Numbered from the stretch's first letter, positions 34,901 through 41,478 are shown. The stretch: 64,000 bases of DNA from Heligmosomoides polygyrus polygyrus (GCA_947396885.1 OX377203.1:23563253-23627252); one strand, 5' to 3'. The notes: generated by a model not told the origin, from the sequence alone. Translations and numbers: made by a program.

Positions 34901-35456
34901 GTAACTGCTGCGAGTGCACATTAGCATTGAAGAGGGACCAGAAGTTATCCCACTCCCAAATGTTTCCGCTAAACGCTGGTATAGGGAGCGTGGGTAACTC
35001 CATTCTTTTAGTCCGCAACGCGCTGTCCCCTTGGTTATGTCCCTCTTGCGGCGCGGCATTCACATCGCCAGTTGGGTGACTCACGCAGCACTGCTTAAGG
35101 GCACGCGCACGGGCTTCTAAAAGAACTAGGTAATCGAGAGCTGATGACAGACTTCCTTCTGCATTTGTTGCATACTCGTCGTAGTCATCATAATCCTTTT
35201 TAGACGGATCTTTAAGGGCGTCTATAGCAAAAGCGTATTCTCGCAAAAGTTGCTGTATACGCGAGCTGCAGGCATTTAGCGCCCCTATCGCTTCTTCTAG
35301 GCGTTTGTGGCACTCCGCGTTGTAGCCTGTTGGTGACTCATCGTCTCCGACCTTAAGCGACTCGAGTTTCTCACCTTTAAAACGCGAAAGAACAGTTTCG
35401 AGTTTTTTACCGCATAGAGTGAGCAAGCGCTTGAACGATGATATTTGAGCTGACAT
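25935..35456 (-). CDS. Gag-Pro-Pol-Env-zinc-knuckle polyprotein, 3,173 aa
   Basis: A single frame runs from the ATG at 35,454-35,456 (A at -3) to a TGA at 25,935-25,937. The frame is open further upstream to 35,510 but without another ATG, so I chose this start. Residues from this Met: Gag 1-480 with zinc knuckles at 357-418; protease around DTG 517-519; RT about 720-1110 with YVDN at 962-965; RNase H about 1117-1270; integrase about 1447-1820; membrane glycoprotein about 1899-2624; coiled-coil and zinc-knuckle module about 2625-3173. At over 3,000 residues it is much longer than a typical BEL/Pao polyprotein, because Env and an extra module are fused in frame. Maturation by the element protease and host signal peptidase is inferred, as is possible expression of the 3' parts from spliced mRNAs. 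Confidence 0.92.
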   Translation of the reverse strand: MSAQISSFKRLLTLCGKKLETVLSRFKGEKLESLKVGDDESPTGYNAECHKRLEEAIGALNACSSRIQQLLREYAFAIDALKDPSKKDYDDYDEYATNAEGSLSSALDYLVLLEARARALKQCCVSHPTGDVNAAPQEGHNQGDSALRTKRMELPTLPIPAFSGNIWEWDNFWSLFNANVHSQQLPELFKFNYLLNALKGDALVAVKKFQVSAENYSKALDFLQTKYGNKEELINRLIDKVEHMNLRSHSLKDQRSFFEELQVIISQLRQKGEQVDSQWLIKQVLSKFPESIQRKVLERKHRLPAEEIFSMELLMKLLEEVISSEEMVSLYTQKRPDHPQETKHQEKMQKQVSSRSCMYCGSNHKPSACFKYRTPQERSQYLRDHRLCLICASPQHATSECKRRMCFICQGAHHTSCCFKTAQEKSSPVTATNIKGSPSRPPAAQKCSSPKAAQKIKPAAKVNNITETIASNQDTTICELQSVQRDRSPYGTFLPTGELTVMDPTTRQLRRIPTLLDTGAELSFIDSTLAEELRLPTMEETNLRLHTFGSENVQEEVCRRVPLETWDEDGNPISLRLLTHKVLTKALAPAPILEEDMEFIQALKLPIRLSENRTSVKPLILIGCDQLWSLVREKESHIRLPSGLYLLPSRMGHLITGHLQGSQNTASIGTNTVDHGWEQCWSLDAQVNTFSEVLSEEASEEEKLWARYWELEAAGTEQFTGPEKDVQQVIDQRVWDTFQQTVEKRDDGYYVCLPWKDETTKLPDNRAMVYKRLVALWNSLQKDESLLEQYNEVFQEQLRQDILEEVKDEKRASGDRVHYIPHQAVITPHKTTTKLRIVFDASAHYRGCPSLNDLLHRGPVILPSLFGLLLRFRIGRVALISDVEKAFLQVRLNERDRDVTRCLWLCDHKKPPCEENLRVLRFTRVTFGLLSSPFLLAATTHFHLDQYAYDTALVEQIKENLYVDNLILTSDTGEEAEKIYTRTKQMFNDLKMNLREFVSNDHYVQSKIADRDKSAEVSPKVMGIKWNSATDTLHLYCSIQAQGEISKRKVASAVASIYDPMGWLLPLVHKAKVFLQSLWKAKYDWDTPLSQEDAERWKQICDDMNGFHKPISRFFAQKHSSVILVTFADASSEAIAACTYLRSKESANLLMAKGKLPSLNSRTTIPKLELNAMTLAVRLTNAVFNQIKNLVQISCVIVLSDSEIALNWVRSKVRHDAGPFIKNRVIEIQRIITSIKNCGYEVQLGHVSSHYNPADCASRGLGKKEFLDHFWWTGPPFLCVPLKNWDDVFKAMVVEMTFNKELEEEVSTSNAVAQEEVYDIELFQRIRYQSLSRIKRVVAYVMRFIRALATRVQRRKHSMKMSKFFDKDMEELGSDSLTGPEIALAGKMLVRQHQISSIQQNGQKTLHHLNLRPDEFGILRCFGRMGNSALETSAQYPMLVLQKSWLSRLIIQGYHEKGHPGVGHTMALIRQRYWIPQLRCQVTKFIRGCLACQKFNNLPYKYPEQGDLPSRRVQRSRPFEHVGLDYFGPVMIDGGGGEIKKAYGCIITCMVTRLLHLDIVSDLSTYAFLQILRRFFARRGVPRSITSDNAPTFTLGDAVLEECSKSACRDPEISKFTSDHEIEWIYITPYAPWQGGVYERLIRSVKLALFKSLGKRVPPFEELLTVITEIEGLLNTRPLVYVESGTEADRVLRPIDFLQNNFEIPFPLDSTQETDGDPTYLPPEDRALFQSKMQVIEALKSSCKIPERFWQIWQSEYLTALREKHQREVGRQRGSSYLPEKGKVVLISDGLQPRHSWKMGRIDELLENDKGVVREAVVLLPSRRKIRRPLNLLIPLEMEDDAKREASEELHRSGDNSHEEGEPDALKENSPNTPQSTRYNLRPRKNITYTEDLVNSANRNILPLMLCSIMGMFSIIPSSYAQIPPKRHPNLRHIRCLQGGVQLVSPYKTRYEVCTEVNCVKFEDPRTNEVLRLPPQVVLHDHEVQWKFEENGSVQVIETVCPAAPFCENVDCVMCSAVLFNPECWPLGAIALFALLFYLLLTGCYVLLYVPMVVGRPLRVIATLFGRVVQLSLRWLFRRFQRTAPRQVADITELLAVVMIIAVVAVCGCQQVNVFSHHMTVCAEGNKTCKVRVSEVLKVNPFSREACLKLRNNSTTVHEVRVFWNSLILTCEPESLMYTRDTAYNIIDSKRCPHTGSCVGEKCAAINSSSLVPELEEGNRYPGITSCVESCGGLGCDCFYWSSGCLFYRIYLTPSTRDIFEIFRCSRWTEAAKVKISHMNALNGKTQSFVAFMRPNVAVKWKSFSFTLSSLTLPPLPSLNMPFITNGRTTALWDTRFIPALQCRSAKAAESLQCKVVADCVCNPAETKANCNCKGLNISEWFHNIQYSLPVVRPSVSFRRTSEGGVQASVPTMTTSEIVMTLEDELKTAIRVDDDICTVNSALLTGCYKCARGAVARVSCKSSKSIQAEVLCGKTSFTIKCDENGVKSELRFSFMVARIHLECKVSCGSVTTRFEIAGILKFTHMASAMMNSWLPGKGSNVSEVLWPDFFHIADIFLEWYKSLLLAIITVLVTAGITYVFISTCGLRCIWFILRVPLRFCRYLFQLFFRLPVWVVAFLRVVCSQGDADICNHNIDAQNIRPISIFQEIRSETYKNAFRGISGTITLRRVCSPFRMVQKEMDGDTTLLEALLRTPVPSSLALEAELVQHLDCLRRQADLASTLKIQWEFVKEDESFLLAGPGEQVPLLARWLRNAETTKEKILRVGTCHRLPNALVECKDPYKALADLGTRYLLTDALYDRMVQAGQISRFEHREWLEKQRGLDGRQFPLLVLIGEKTMMLDAIIKQMEEHLQKQETALKEEASLTPSAVSLIVRREIVSLQESIIKSTTSQVEDCRKKMNVQEAEMDRLKKAVQVMDKSGNAGEEGPLAVHLNANEKRHLDGNKVRVMVNDESIADDEYWSRMVNEVSDNRESEAKISTKNDEPAVKVRKVEPPRDRGKQNRVPSGAKVEAVAPPIVFGESQRARELEREIAKMEKALASFPYRHREDDCKGISPTMKCAFCRAEGEHFSDACTLWRSGDARRNIVRSMGCCKFCLEMDHEESECGLKEKVCWYCSRVIGTAFEVLIPEDGRFHHRSLCNVPDKKPLARAMLENARRELRAIRDAYGESSRGK
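25938..27584 (-). other. Extra post-Env module: coiled coils plus three zinc knuckles
   Basis: Residues 2625-3173, about 549 aa, continue in frame after the glycoprotein tail. An internal Met at 2675 follows a good splice acceptor. The first half is helical and unassigned. Coiled-coil-like heptads lie at about 2837-2917 and 3020-3040, separated by an acidic/basic linker. Then come C3059/C3062/H3068/C3073, C3092/C3095/H3100/C3105, and C3112/C3115 with H3134/H3135 and C3139. This copies the three-knuckle layout of Gag, so nucleic-acid binding is likely. I recognise no named family. It could be a duplicated Gag, a captured host protein or a regulatory protein. Confidence 0.75.
27435..27447 (-). 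promoter_or_regulatory. Candidate splice acceptor for post-Env module mRNA
   Basis: The sense strand reads TTCTCCTTTCAG followed at once by GATGG. The ATG at 27,432-27,434 is in frame and begins MVQKEMDGD, giving a 499-residue protein with the coiled coils and zinc knuckles. A donor-like GTGAGG occurs in the leader upstream of the gag ATG, near 35,480-35,485. Confidence 0.5.
27585..29768 (-). other. Envelope glycoprotein region, phlebovirus-like (Gn-like and Gc-like parts)
   Basis: Two membrane-targeted parts follow the integrase. The first (about 1899-2052) has a signal-like segment, a ~100-residue ectodomain with eight cysteines and a transmembrane helix at about 2028-2052. The second has a signal-like helix at about 2096-2110, a Cys-rich ectodomain to about 2557, a transmembrane helix at 2560-2582 and a hydrophobic, basic tail. 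Cys 2227, 2231, 2236, 2238 and 2245, with CGG and a Trp-Ser-Ser-Gly-Cys turn, look like the fusion-loop region of phlebovirus-type class II proteins. There are sequons at 1991, 2126, 2152, 2153, 2207, 2377 and 2540. Membrane fusion is inferred from family resemblance. Confidence 0.75.
29213..29226 (-). promoter_or_regulatory. Candidate splice acceptor for glycoprotein mRNA
   Basis: The sense strand reads GAAGATTTCAG with the AG at 29,215-29,214, close to the nematode acceptor consensus. The first ATG downstream is in the polyprotein frame at 29,160-29,162 and opens directly into the hydrophobic signal (MIIAVVAVCGC) of the Gc-like part. A spliced mRNA would therefore give that glycoprotein without Gag-Pol. 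Confidence 0.4.
29991..31118 (-). other. Integrase region with DUF5641-like tail
   Basis: The HHCC zinc site is H1455/H1459/C1489/C1492. The catalytic triad is Asp1525 (GLDYFGP), Asp1588 (ITSDNAPTF) and Glu1639 (GGVYERLIRSVK). The C-terminal tail, KGKVVLISD...WKMGRI near 1781-1803, matches the small beta domain annotated as DUF5641 in BEL/Pao integrases. The 5-bp GGTGT duplication fits the staggered cut of this enzyme. Confidence 0.88.
31641..32108 (-). other. RNase H region
   Basis: The four acidic residues expected for RNase H are present: Asp1129 (TFADAS), Glu1169 (PKLELNA), Asp1201 (LSDSEIALNW) and Asp1255 (NPADCASRG). It degrades the RNA strand during reverse transcription. Confidence 0.85.
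32121..33293 (-). other. Reverse transcriptase region
   Basis: The motifs are in order: LRIVFDASA (835-843), ALISDVEKAFLQV with catalytic Asp 882, FGLLSSPFLL, and NLYVDNLIL with YVDN at 962-965. The second Asp of the common YVDD box is Asn here. I recall YVDN in other nematode BEL/Pao elements, so it is probably a lineage variant rather than damage. The fingers, palm and thumb look uninterrupted. Confidence 0.88.
33471..33998 (-). other. Aspartic protease (retropepsin-like) region
   Basis: LLDTGAELSFI gives the catalytic Asp-Thr-Gly at residues 517-519, followed by the hydrophobic LILIGCD strand near 619-625. It acts as a dimer to cut the polyprotein. This matches the DUF1758 / A17-type protease found between Gag and RT in BEL/Pao elements. 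Confidence 0.85.
34011..35456 (-). other. Gag region (capsid-like plus nucleocapsid)
   Basis: Residues 1-480 of the polyprotein. The N-terminal 130 residues are helix-rich. From about 152 (ELPTLPIPAFSG, then WEWDNFWSLF and LLNALKGDAL) it matches the BEL/Pao Gag domain annotated as DUF1759. Three zinc knuckles follow: C357/C360/H364/C369 (CX2CX3HX4C), C388/C391/H396/C401 (CX2CX4HX4C) and C406/C409/H413/C418. Expected roles are particle assembly and genomic RNA binding. A low-complexity Ser/Pro/Lys linker follows. Confidence 0.88.
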
Positions 35457-35680
35457 CGTGACTGCTAAGTTTCCCTGTGCGTCCTCACGCGCGAAAAAAT
35501 TCCTAACCAACGCTTAGTATACAGAGCGGAAGAGGAGAACGCGGCTATGAGGAAAGAGAATAATTTTTCAGCAGTTGCTACTCGAAATATCGATGTGATC
35601 AAGAAATCCGATGAGTTGATAAATTTGAGAAAAATCGAATTGAAATTCCTCACTGGTACAGTCCGGATCCGTCGATGTCT
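35457..35680 (-). other. 5' leader of BEL/Pao element
   Basis: Untranslated leader between the primer site and the gag ATG. It contains donor-like GTGAGG strings near 35,645-35,652 and 35,480-35,485, which could serve spliced env or 3'-module mRNAs. No separate small gene is supported. Confidence 0.55.
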
Positions 35681-35690
35681 CGATGCACCA
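35681..35690 (-). other. Primer-binding site, tRNA-Gly type
   Basis: The sense bases right after the 5' LTR are TGGTGCATCG, the complement of a tRNA 3' end CGATGCACCA. That agrees with eukaryotic tRNA-Gly as I remember it. Only about ten bases match. Confidence 0.65.
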
Positions 35691-36139
35691 TAATGAAGTC
35701 CGCCCTTTTGGTTGCTCGCCTGTTTCCAACTCAGTGGCACACGAATACCAACTAGACCCACACGGAATTTGTTTTTGACCAACGGCGGACCTCAAACTTG
35801 GGTAATTAAACCATTTATATTACATTTAAAAAACAATAACAACAAACGCCTAAATCAACCAATCTTAACTTGTTAAACAGGACAACGGGACAACAGGACC
35901 GTCGAAATGAGATATCAACTGAAATCGTTAAGCAGGACTTGAAGAATAAAATACCGACAAATGCGGAGAGCCGTATAAAAACACAAAAACAAAAGAAATC
36001 GTCCACATAGTTGCGTATTTATGCAAAAAGAAATGTTTACAGACGCCCCATGCGTCTAATCTGCCGTCGCGATCTCTCCGCAAAGAACACATCCTATTGA
36101 TTGTCGAATTCCTTGACTTTAGAAGACGATTTGTCGTCA
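35691..36139 (-). repeat. 5' LTR of BEL/Pao element
   Basis: Matches 25,455-25,903. A TATAAAT on the sense strand at about 35,814-35,820 is the best TATA-like string, but it lies late in the LTR, so the start site is uncertain. Promoter and polyadenylation functions are expected from position. Confidence 0.92.
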
Positions 36140-36144
36140 GGTGT
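36140..36144. repeat. 5-bp target-site duplication of BEL/Pao element, right
   Basis: GGTGT is identical to 25,450-25,454. Confidence 0.85.
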
Positions 36145-37121
36145 CTTCAAAAGGGCAAAGATGCAGAGAATTCTGGTGGTACGAGTAATCTGAATCTCTA
36201 AAAGTTTCCTGCTTTCCCAGCGTTTCAGGAGTATTAGCTTTAGCCAAGCCACCTCAAATTTAACGAAAAACGTCAAAATAGACGCTTCAAAAGGTACAAT
36301 GGTGCTCTAGAACACAAGCACCGGGCAATGCAGTTGTTGGCGTGTGGAAGACCTGTCCTGCCATAGCTTTTCACTGACCCCCGCTGACACCTCATGGCGC
36401 AATCTGGTCGGTCGCAACATACGTAATGCTGTCTAAACATCGCAAGGTAAACAAGAAGAGCATCAGCACAATGGGATCATCACTAGACCTCTGCATCCGC
36501 TCGCTTCCGTAGACGCCAACTTGCGTGGGCATACGTGCATCACTCCCGCTTGCCCTCGTCTATGATGCGTAGCAGGATGACCCAGAAGTTGTTGCTCACC
36601 CAGAAGGTTGAAAATCCTCTAGCCTCACTTAAACCCACAGCCGTGACCTTGTCGTAAAAGCGCTGGCGTTGCAAGAGTCGTTCCATTATTGCCAACACAA
36701 CGTTCCATTTTCCAGGCAATCTAGTAGTCGAGAATTGCTTCCATCACTGACCTATGAAGAAGCTCCCAAAACTGGATGATTTTGTTTGCTTGTATTTTCT
36801 AATTTTCTTTCTTATTCCTTCCTACTTTTCATTTTTCCTTTCTTTTTTGTGGTAAATAGATTAGCCAGAAGATTTACAGCGCAGCATCCCAGCCCCCTGG
36901 CAAAAGGAAACTAATCTATTTGTTTTTGGTCGCTAATTCATTGCAGCTGCTAAGTAATACGAAATAGACCAATTTATGAGAGTGTCTAATTTGATGTGAA
37001 AAATGTCCAATTCGGCATGAAAATGTATCTAACCTAAATTTCTACACATTGTGAACTGATGCTTTAAACACCACACGCTTTCGCTTTTCTAATCGTGTAG
37101 AATATATGATTTTAACCCAGG
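36145..37121. other. Gene-free stretch
   Basis: Right flank of the retroelement. Short frames only; no exon, RNA or bounded repeat recognised. Confidence 0.45.
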
Positions 37122-37445
37122 TGTTGGTACGCGAGGAAGTGCAGTCGGACGAAGCGCCGATTGTCGGGCGCACCCGGAATCCGAGGTCTTGGTTCGGTTC
37201 CTGTCTAGCTCAACCAAGTCTTCCACCACTTCGGGGTCGGTGATTTGGTAGCAGACTTGTCTGGAAAGCGTAATACACAGCATTGTCTATCGACTGGCCT
37301 CCGAAACTCATTGTGTAAGCTTAGTACGCTATGAAGTAGCCATTGCCTCCACGGCATTCCGTAGAAGTTGAATGCGTGGAGCATTGAACTTGATTATACC
37401 AAATGTCGAAAGTGTCAGATTAACTTCGTTCTTTACTCTTTATGC
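37122..37445 (+). mobile_element. tRNA-derived SINE, family A
   Basis: A moderately diverged full copy starting GTACGCGAGGAAGTGCAGTCGG. It has CTTGGTTCGGTTCC in the B-box place and GTAGAAGTTGAATGCGTGG near the end. Confidence 0.75.
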
Positions 37446-37874
37446 TTTCTCTCTATACATATGACCCTTATTCTCGAAACCTTTAGACTCCCCTTCTTCC
37501 CACTCCCCCTTCGAATATTTTTATGTCAATAATTGTAAAGCACAGTTAGGCGGCTGTCTCTAAAAACGAACTCGCTTTTAATTTTATTTTATTGCACTGC
37601 CTATGGCTAGGTTTCTATGGTTATTGCACCGGCACTCATCCGATGCATGGCTTCAAGATGACTTCCGCTTCCTTTATGGGATTCCTCTTGCGTATTAGCA
37701 GTTTCTTCTCTCTGCATAACACAATACACATAGGCCCAGGTTGCCTCCGTTGCTGCCTACTTTCTACTACTGACAGTACTGCTCGCTTGTTGTTAGAAAT
37801 ACCTGGGTGAGAAAATAATCGTTAGTTACTGCAGAAAATGTGCCAACCATTTTTCTCTTAGAATACAACTGTGT

Positions 37875-38807
37875 TAGGGGTGGGCAAAAGTAATGAGACT
37901 CTCCATGCAGTGCCCACATATGTCGTGACTGGAGTCTGGAGTCCGGTTTTGTGCTTCTCGCATTTGTATGTTTGTTTGCTGTTTACTGAAGGCCACCAGA
38001 GAAGGAACCACTTTCCCCCTTTCCAGAAGCATGCCAAAACCGCAGTCTGTCTCATGCCGAAACCCCAGTCTGGCGAGTCGACCTGTGTCGCGCAAATCTC
38101 GCCCAGTTGCCAACCCCGAGCAGCCTGGACTCAATAGTCACGCAAGATAAGAAGCACGTCTTCTACCTTAACCCTGCAAGCAGCGAGACTGGGTGAGGCC
38201 TGGTGACCTGTTATCGACTTTCGTTCGGAAAGATGTTCACGGCGAGAAGCACTTTCTGAGCCTTTGAGTCTGCTCCCATGGATCGGTATAGTGGAAGCTG
38301 TTTACCAAAAGCACGACGATGGGCTCAAAGGTCATTCGTAAGCAAAATACAAGAGATGGACCTGCGACTCGCGCTTATTCCTCTTCCTTCTCAGCGCTTC
38401 AAGAAGGTGCTGCTCTTCGATAACGCCGCACCCCATCGGGCAAAAGTGACCGCGGAAAGCTTGCTCAGCTGGGCTACGTTCCCATACCTCACCCACCTTA
38501 TTCGCCGGACATCTCTCCATGCGACTACCACTACTACTTGAGCCTATAGCACTTCATGGTCGGAAGGGACACACGAACCCAAGCAGACTTCGACAGCCAT
38601 AACGAGCAGTTGATCAGCACCAGGCCTAAGGAGCTCCGGAAGGATGGGATCAGGATACTTTCGGAGTTCCGGAAGGTTGGCTGATCGATGACAGAAGGTC
38701 ATCGACCTTAATGGCGAATGCATTCCTCAGGACCGTCGAGTTGTAATTGAGTTATAAGGAGATAAAGAAACTTGTTGAATTTGTCTCATTACTTTTGGCC
38801 CACCCTA
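37875..38807 (+). mobile_element. Decayed mariner transposon with both inverted ends
   Basis: TA dinucleotides at 37,875 and 38,806 bracket inverted ends GGGGTGGGCAAAAGTAATGA and GGGTGGGCCAAAAGTAATGA (one end lacks or gains a base). At about 930 bp it is shorter than the usual ~1.3 kb, so it has lost internal sequence. A transposase relic lies inside. Confidence 0.8.
38278..38690 (+). pseudogene. Mariner transposase relic
   Basis: KVLLFDNAAPHRAKVTAESL (about 38,407-38,466) is the mariner DN.(R/A)PH motif. After a frameshift near 38,465, LGYVPIPHPPYSPDISPCDY supplies the second conserved Asp of the D34D-type catalytic triad, and HFMVGRDTRTQADF continues to a stop. Stops and the frameshift make it non-functional. 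Confidence 0.75.
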
Positions 38808-38894
38808 GTAGATAGTAATATTCAGTGGCTTAAATCGAAGTGTTAAAATAACCTCGTCGCAAGGATGCTTGTTTTGACGATTCTATATGTAACA

Positions 38895-39000
38895 AAAGAA
38901 TAAAGGATAAAGGACGGCGCTGATCAATACCTACCTGGACCGCGCCACGCTTTCTCCATCGGGAGGACTACTTGAATGCATATTCCTCCTACACAGCAGA
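38895..39000 (-). mobile_element. SINE family A, 3' part of a split copy
   Basis: TAAAGGATAAAGGACGGCG, GCGCCACGCTTTCTCC and TTGAATGCATATT are the family 3' end in reverse. The rest of this copy resumes at 39,443 beyond an inserted ATTCGA-rich segment. Confidence 0.65.
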
Positions 39001-39442
39001 GATAAGCTCGAACGAGTATATTCGAGTTATTGTTCGAAGGGTCTTATATTCGATACTGCTAGATTTTTGAATATTCGTTCCAATACGAACATCGATAGGG
39101 GTCATATTATAATATTATTCGAAAATCGAATATTTAAACTTTATTCGCAATTCGAACAATTTTATTCGAATATCGACTACACTTCAAATTTTCAAGCACA
39201 AACTCTGATTCCAACAAATTATTCGACTGTTCGACAATTCGAATAAATGAAAAATGGGCTTTTCAATTCTTAATCATTCGAAAAAATTGATGAGCGAATA
39301 AATTCGCTTGTTCATAAGCGCGAAATTTTTCGACATCGCATAAAATCGTTCACTCCAAAAGTTTTCGAGATCGAATTTACTCGTTCGTTCATTCCTTCGA
39401 TAAAATTCCTCAAAAGCACAACTGTACTGCACAGTGATTTTG
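39001..39442. mobile_element. ATTCGA-rich insertion interrupting a SINE
   Basis: The words TTCGAA, ATTCGA and TCGAAT recur densely on both strands across about 400 bp. The flanks are two parts of one minus-strand SINE in the right order. I could not define terminal repeats or a target duplication, so boundaries and class are uncertain; a hAT-like MITE with sub-terminal motif arrays is one possibility. Confidence 0.45.
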
Positions 39443-39600
39443 GATGACCAGCCGATGATCAAGGCAGACCTCCAACCTTCCCAGACAAATCTGGTTCCAA
39501 TTCAGAAGAAAGGCTTTGTTGGCTGGTGCGGGAACTGAACCAATGACCCCGGTTCCACACGACAAGTGACTTGTCCTTCGATTGCGCTACCATGCGCCCA
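39443..39600 (-). mobile_element. SINE family A, 5' part of a split copy
   Basis: GACCAGCCGATGATCAAG, CCTTCCCAGACAAATCTGG and the tRNA-like head ending GCGCTACCATGCGCCC. It completes the copy begun at 38,895. Confidence 0.65.
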
Positions 39601-40970
39601 TCACATTACCATAGGAAAGTGGTGTGATCAAAGTTCGCATTCAGCGCGACATTGATTAGAATGTGAAGCGCTCGTTGCTCATTACAAGCAGAAGAACACG
39701 CCGTCCGTAGAAAATTAGACATCTGTCAGGCAAGTCTTCTTCTCGGCATGCTCAGGTCAGTTTGTCAGCTTCGACTTCAGGCCAGCCGCCACCTTCAGCA
39801 TGGTTTCATTTCCTCTTCTCCATGCAATCGTTTCGTCAAGGAGAGTGGCTTACCTTTTAGTTCTTTAATTTGAGTGAAACCTGCTGATTTTGTCGTACAG
39901 AGGAAAGGTTTCCCTAAGGGCTTCTCGGCTACAAACGTTCTAAAAGTGCAACATCTTACCAGCATCCTAGATTGGTAGTTTCATCCGAAGTGGCCTGCTT
40001 CCTCTTTCTACATCTGAGCGATTCCAACACTCCTCTTCTTTTTGTGCTTTGCTTGTTTGAAGTTGCTACCACCGGGTATCCCATCTAACCATATACTTTA
40101 GTTGATACTTTCGACTACTTCTTGTGTGCTGTCTTCTTTAAAGTCAATATCTTCAGCGCTTTTATGCACAAAACGAAAGTTTAGATTCTAAGATCTTTTC
40201 CTTCTTTCACTCTCTTCCTTGAATTTTAAGAGGAAAAAGTAGAAAAAGCAGTTCTTTTTTCTCCCTCATCGCTATCAGTTTCTTTTTAAGTTCTAGATTT
40301 ACAGTTCCTCTGCTACAAATTGGGATACTTTCTTCATTATGCTCCACGGCTACAATTCCTCACAGAATTCTTTCTGAATTCCCTGAGATGTACACTAGAT
40401 TACGCGAAATGTATACAATTTATTCTTAGTTGACCATTTCAACAATAGCAAAGCCCACCATTTTGTGAATGACCGAGGGATATGGCGCAGTCCTTGGTTT
40501 TTACAATATTTCTCAAAGGCTGTATCTGCCATAAACGAGAATTTGCACTGAATTTTTCGTGTCTATAGAGGATTACAATCGCGGCTTTTTCTATGAAAAT
40601 TGCGATGTCTTCCTCACAATATTGTATGGCTTTGCAGCACTATGCTACTTGAAGAGCACTCGTTTCTGACTCCATACAGCAACGGAAGGAATTCTGTGAT
40701 GTCTTCAACCGTAACACAAATATGTTTCTTCTCTTGTCCGTGCTCATACGTTCTATGCAGTCCACTTGAGGAGGACAGCATAGAACGTATGAAAGTTATA
40801 CAACTTCCAAAAGATGACCCTTCCAAATATGAGCCAATTTATCCCTTTAGAGTGGGCCCATCTTCACCTCTTATCTGTAGCCAAAAACACAAAAGAAACT
40901 AGGCTCATATACAGTGTTTTCAACCGCCATGTCACGTATCATCAAAACAGCATTTCTTGGTTTATCGTCT
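39601..40970. other. Gene-free stretch
   Basis: A hairpin at 40,745-40,791 is listed separately. A 100-codon plus-strand frame at 40,600-40,902 overlaps a 70-codon minus-strand frame and has no recognised domain. Confidence 0.4.
40745..40791. other. Hairpin with 14-bp perfect stem
   Basis: CATACGTTCTATGC at 40,745-40,758 pairs with its exact complement at 40,778-40,791. After one mismatch GTCC pairs with GGAC, closing a small loop. Confidence 0.75.
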
Positions 40971-41165
40971 AGACCTACCAAGTTTTCCTTCCCTCCGGGG
41001 TTGGTGAATTGATACCAAAGGGTAGAATAGTGACTTTTCATCGGCTGGTGACCACAGGTAATTATTTAAGCCAAATACGAATTCGCCTCCACGACATCAC
41101 ATACATAGAAGTAGAATGCGTAACGCATCCTTAATGGGATTAAGTACATAACGCGGTTCTTTATC
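40971..41165 (+). mobile_element. SINE family A, 5'-truncated
   Basis: Begins mid-element at CCTACCAAGTTTTCC and runs to ACGCGGTTCTTTATCCC. It lies directly upstream of a full copy in the same orientation. Confidence 0.7.
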
Positions 41166-41190
41166 CCACATCCTTCATTCGTTCGTCTTG

Positions 41191-41478
41191 GGGCGCGTGT
41201 AGCGCAGTCGGAGGAGGTGCTGGCTGTCGCGTGCTGTGGATACTAGGTTCCTGGTTCGGATTTCCCGCCCAGGCCAACCAAGCCTTCCATCCCTTCGAGG
41301 CTGTTGAGTTGATTCCAATCATGACTGGGAAGGATAAAGCGCTAACTTGTCCATCGATGGCCACCGCAATTCATTGCATAGGCCAACACGCATAGAAAAT
41401 GCCTCCACGACATTCCGTAGAAGCAGAATGCTTGGCGATCCCAAAAGGGATTAGGTAGCGCGGTTCTTTATCCTCTAT
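41191..41478 (+). mobile_element. tRNA-derived SINE, family A
   Basis: Full-length and well kept. It has GGCGCGTGTAGCGCAGTCGG at the head, CTGGTTCGGATTTCCCGCCC, GGGAAGGATAAAGCGCTAA and the terminal GGTTCTTTATCC. Confidence 0.85.

Larger units (their letters stand above)
25455..36139 (-). mobile_element. Complete BEL/Pao endogenous retrovirus (belpaovirus-like), 10,685 bp
   Basis: The insertion is complete: matching 449-bp LTRs, a 5-bp target duplication, a primer-binding site next to the 5' LTR (right end), and one uninterrupted coding frame for Gag, protease, RT, RNase H, integrase, a membrane glycoprotein and an extra zinc-knuckle module. The protease and polymerase order and motifs are those of BEL/Pao. 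The phlebovirus-type glycoprotein recalls nematode Cer7-like elements and the hookworm Atlas virus (literature memory). Matching LTRs and the absence of stops in over 9.5 kb imply recent insertion. Whether it can still move is not shown by sequence alone. Confidence 0.93.

Noticed and set aside
35457..35510. Polyprotein frame extends 18 codons upstream of the ATG, to a TTG
   Set aside because: A TTG start is not expected in a nematode element. The ATG at 35,456 has a purine at -3 and is the first in-frame ATG.
25960..35545. CGCGT array as CAMTA-type (VCGCGB) or MCB (ACGCGT) transcription factor sites
   Set aside because: Many sites are ACGCGA/TCGCGT and do not fit VCGCGB. They fill the coding body, not the LTR, so a promoter role is unlikely.
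40600..40902. 100-codon plus-strand frame with a plausible-looking C-terminal half
   Set aside because: It overlaps a long frame on the opposite strand, contains a hairpin, has no recognised domain and no supporting splice sites.
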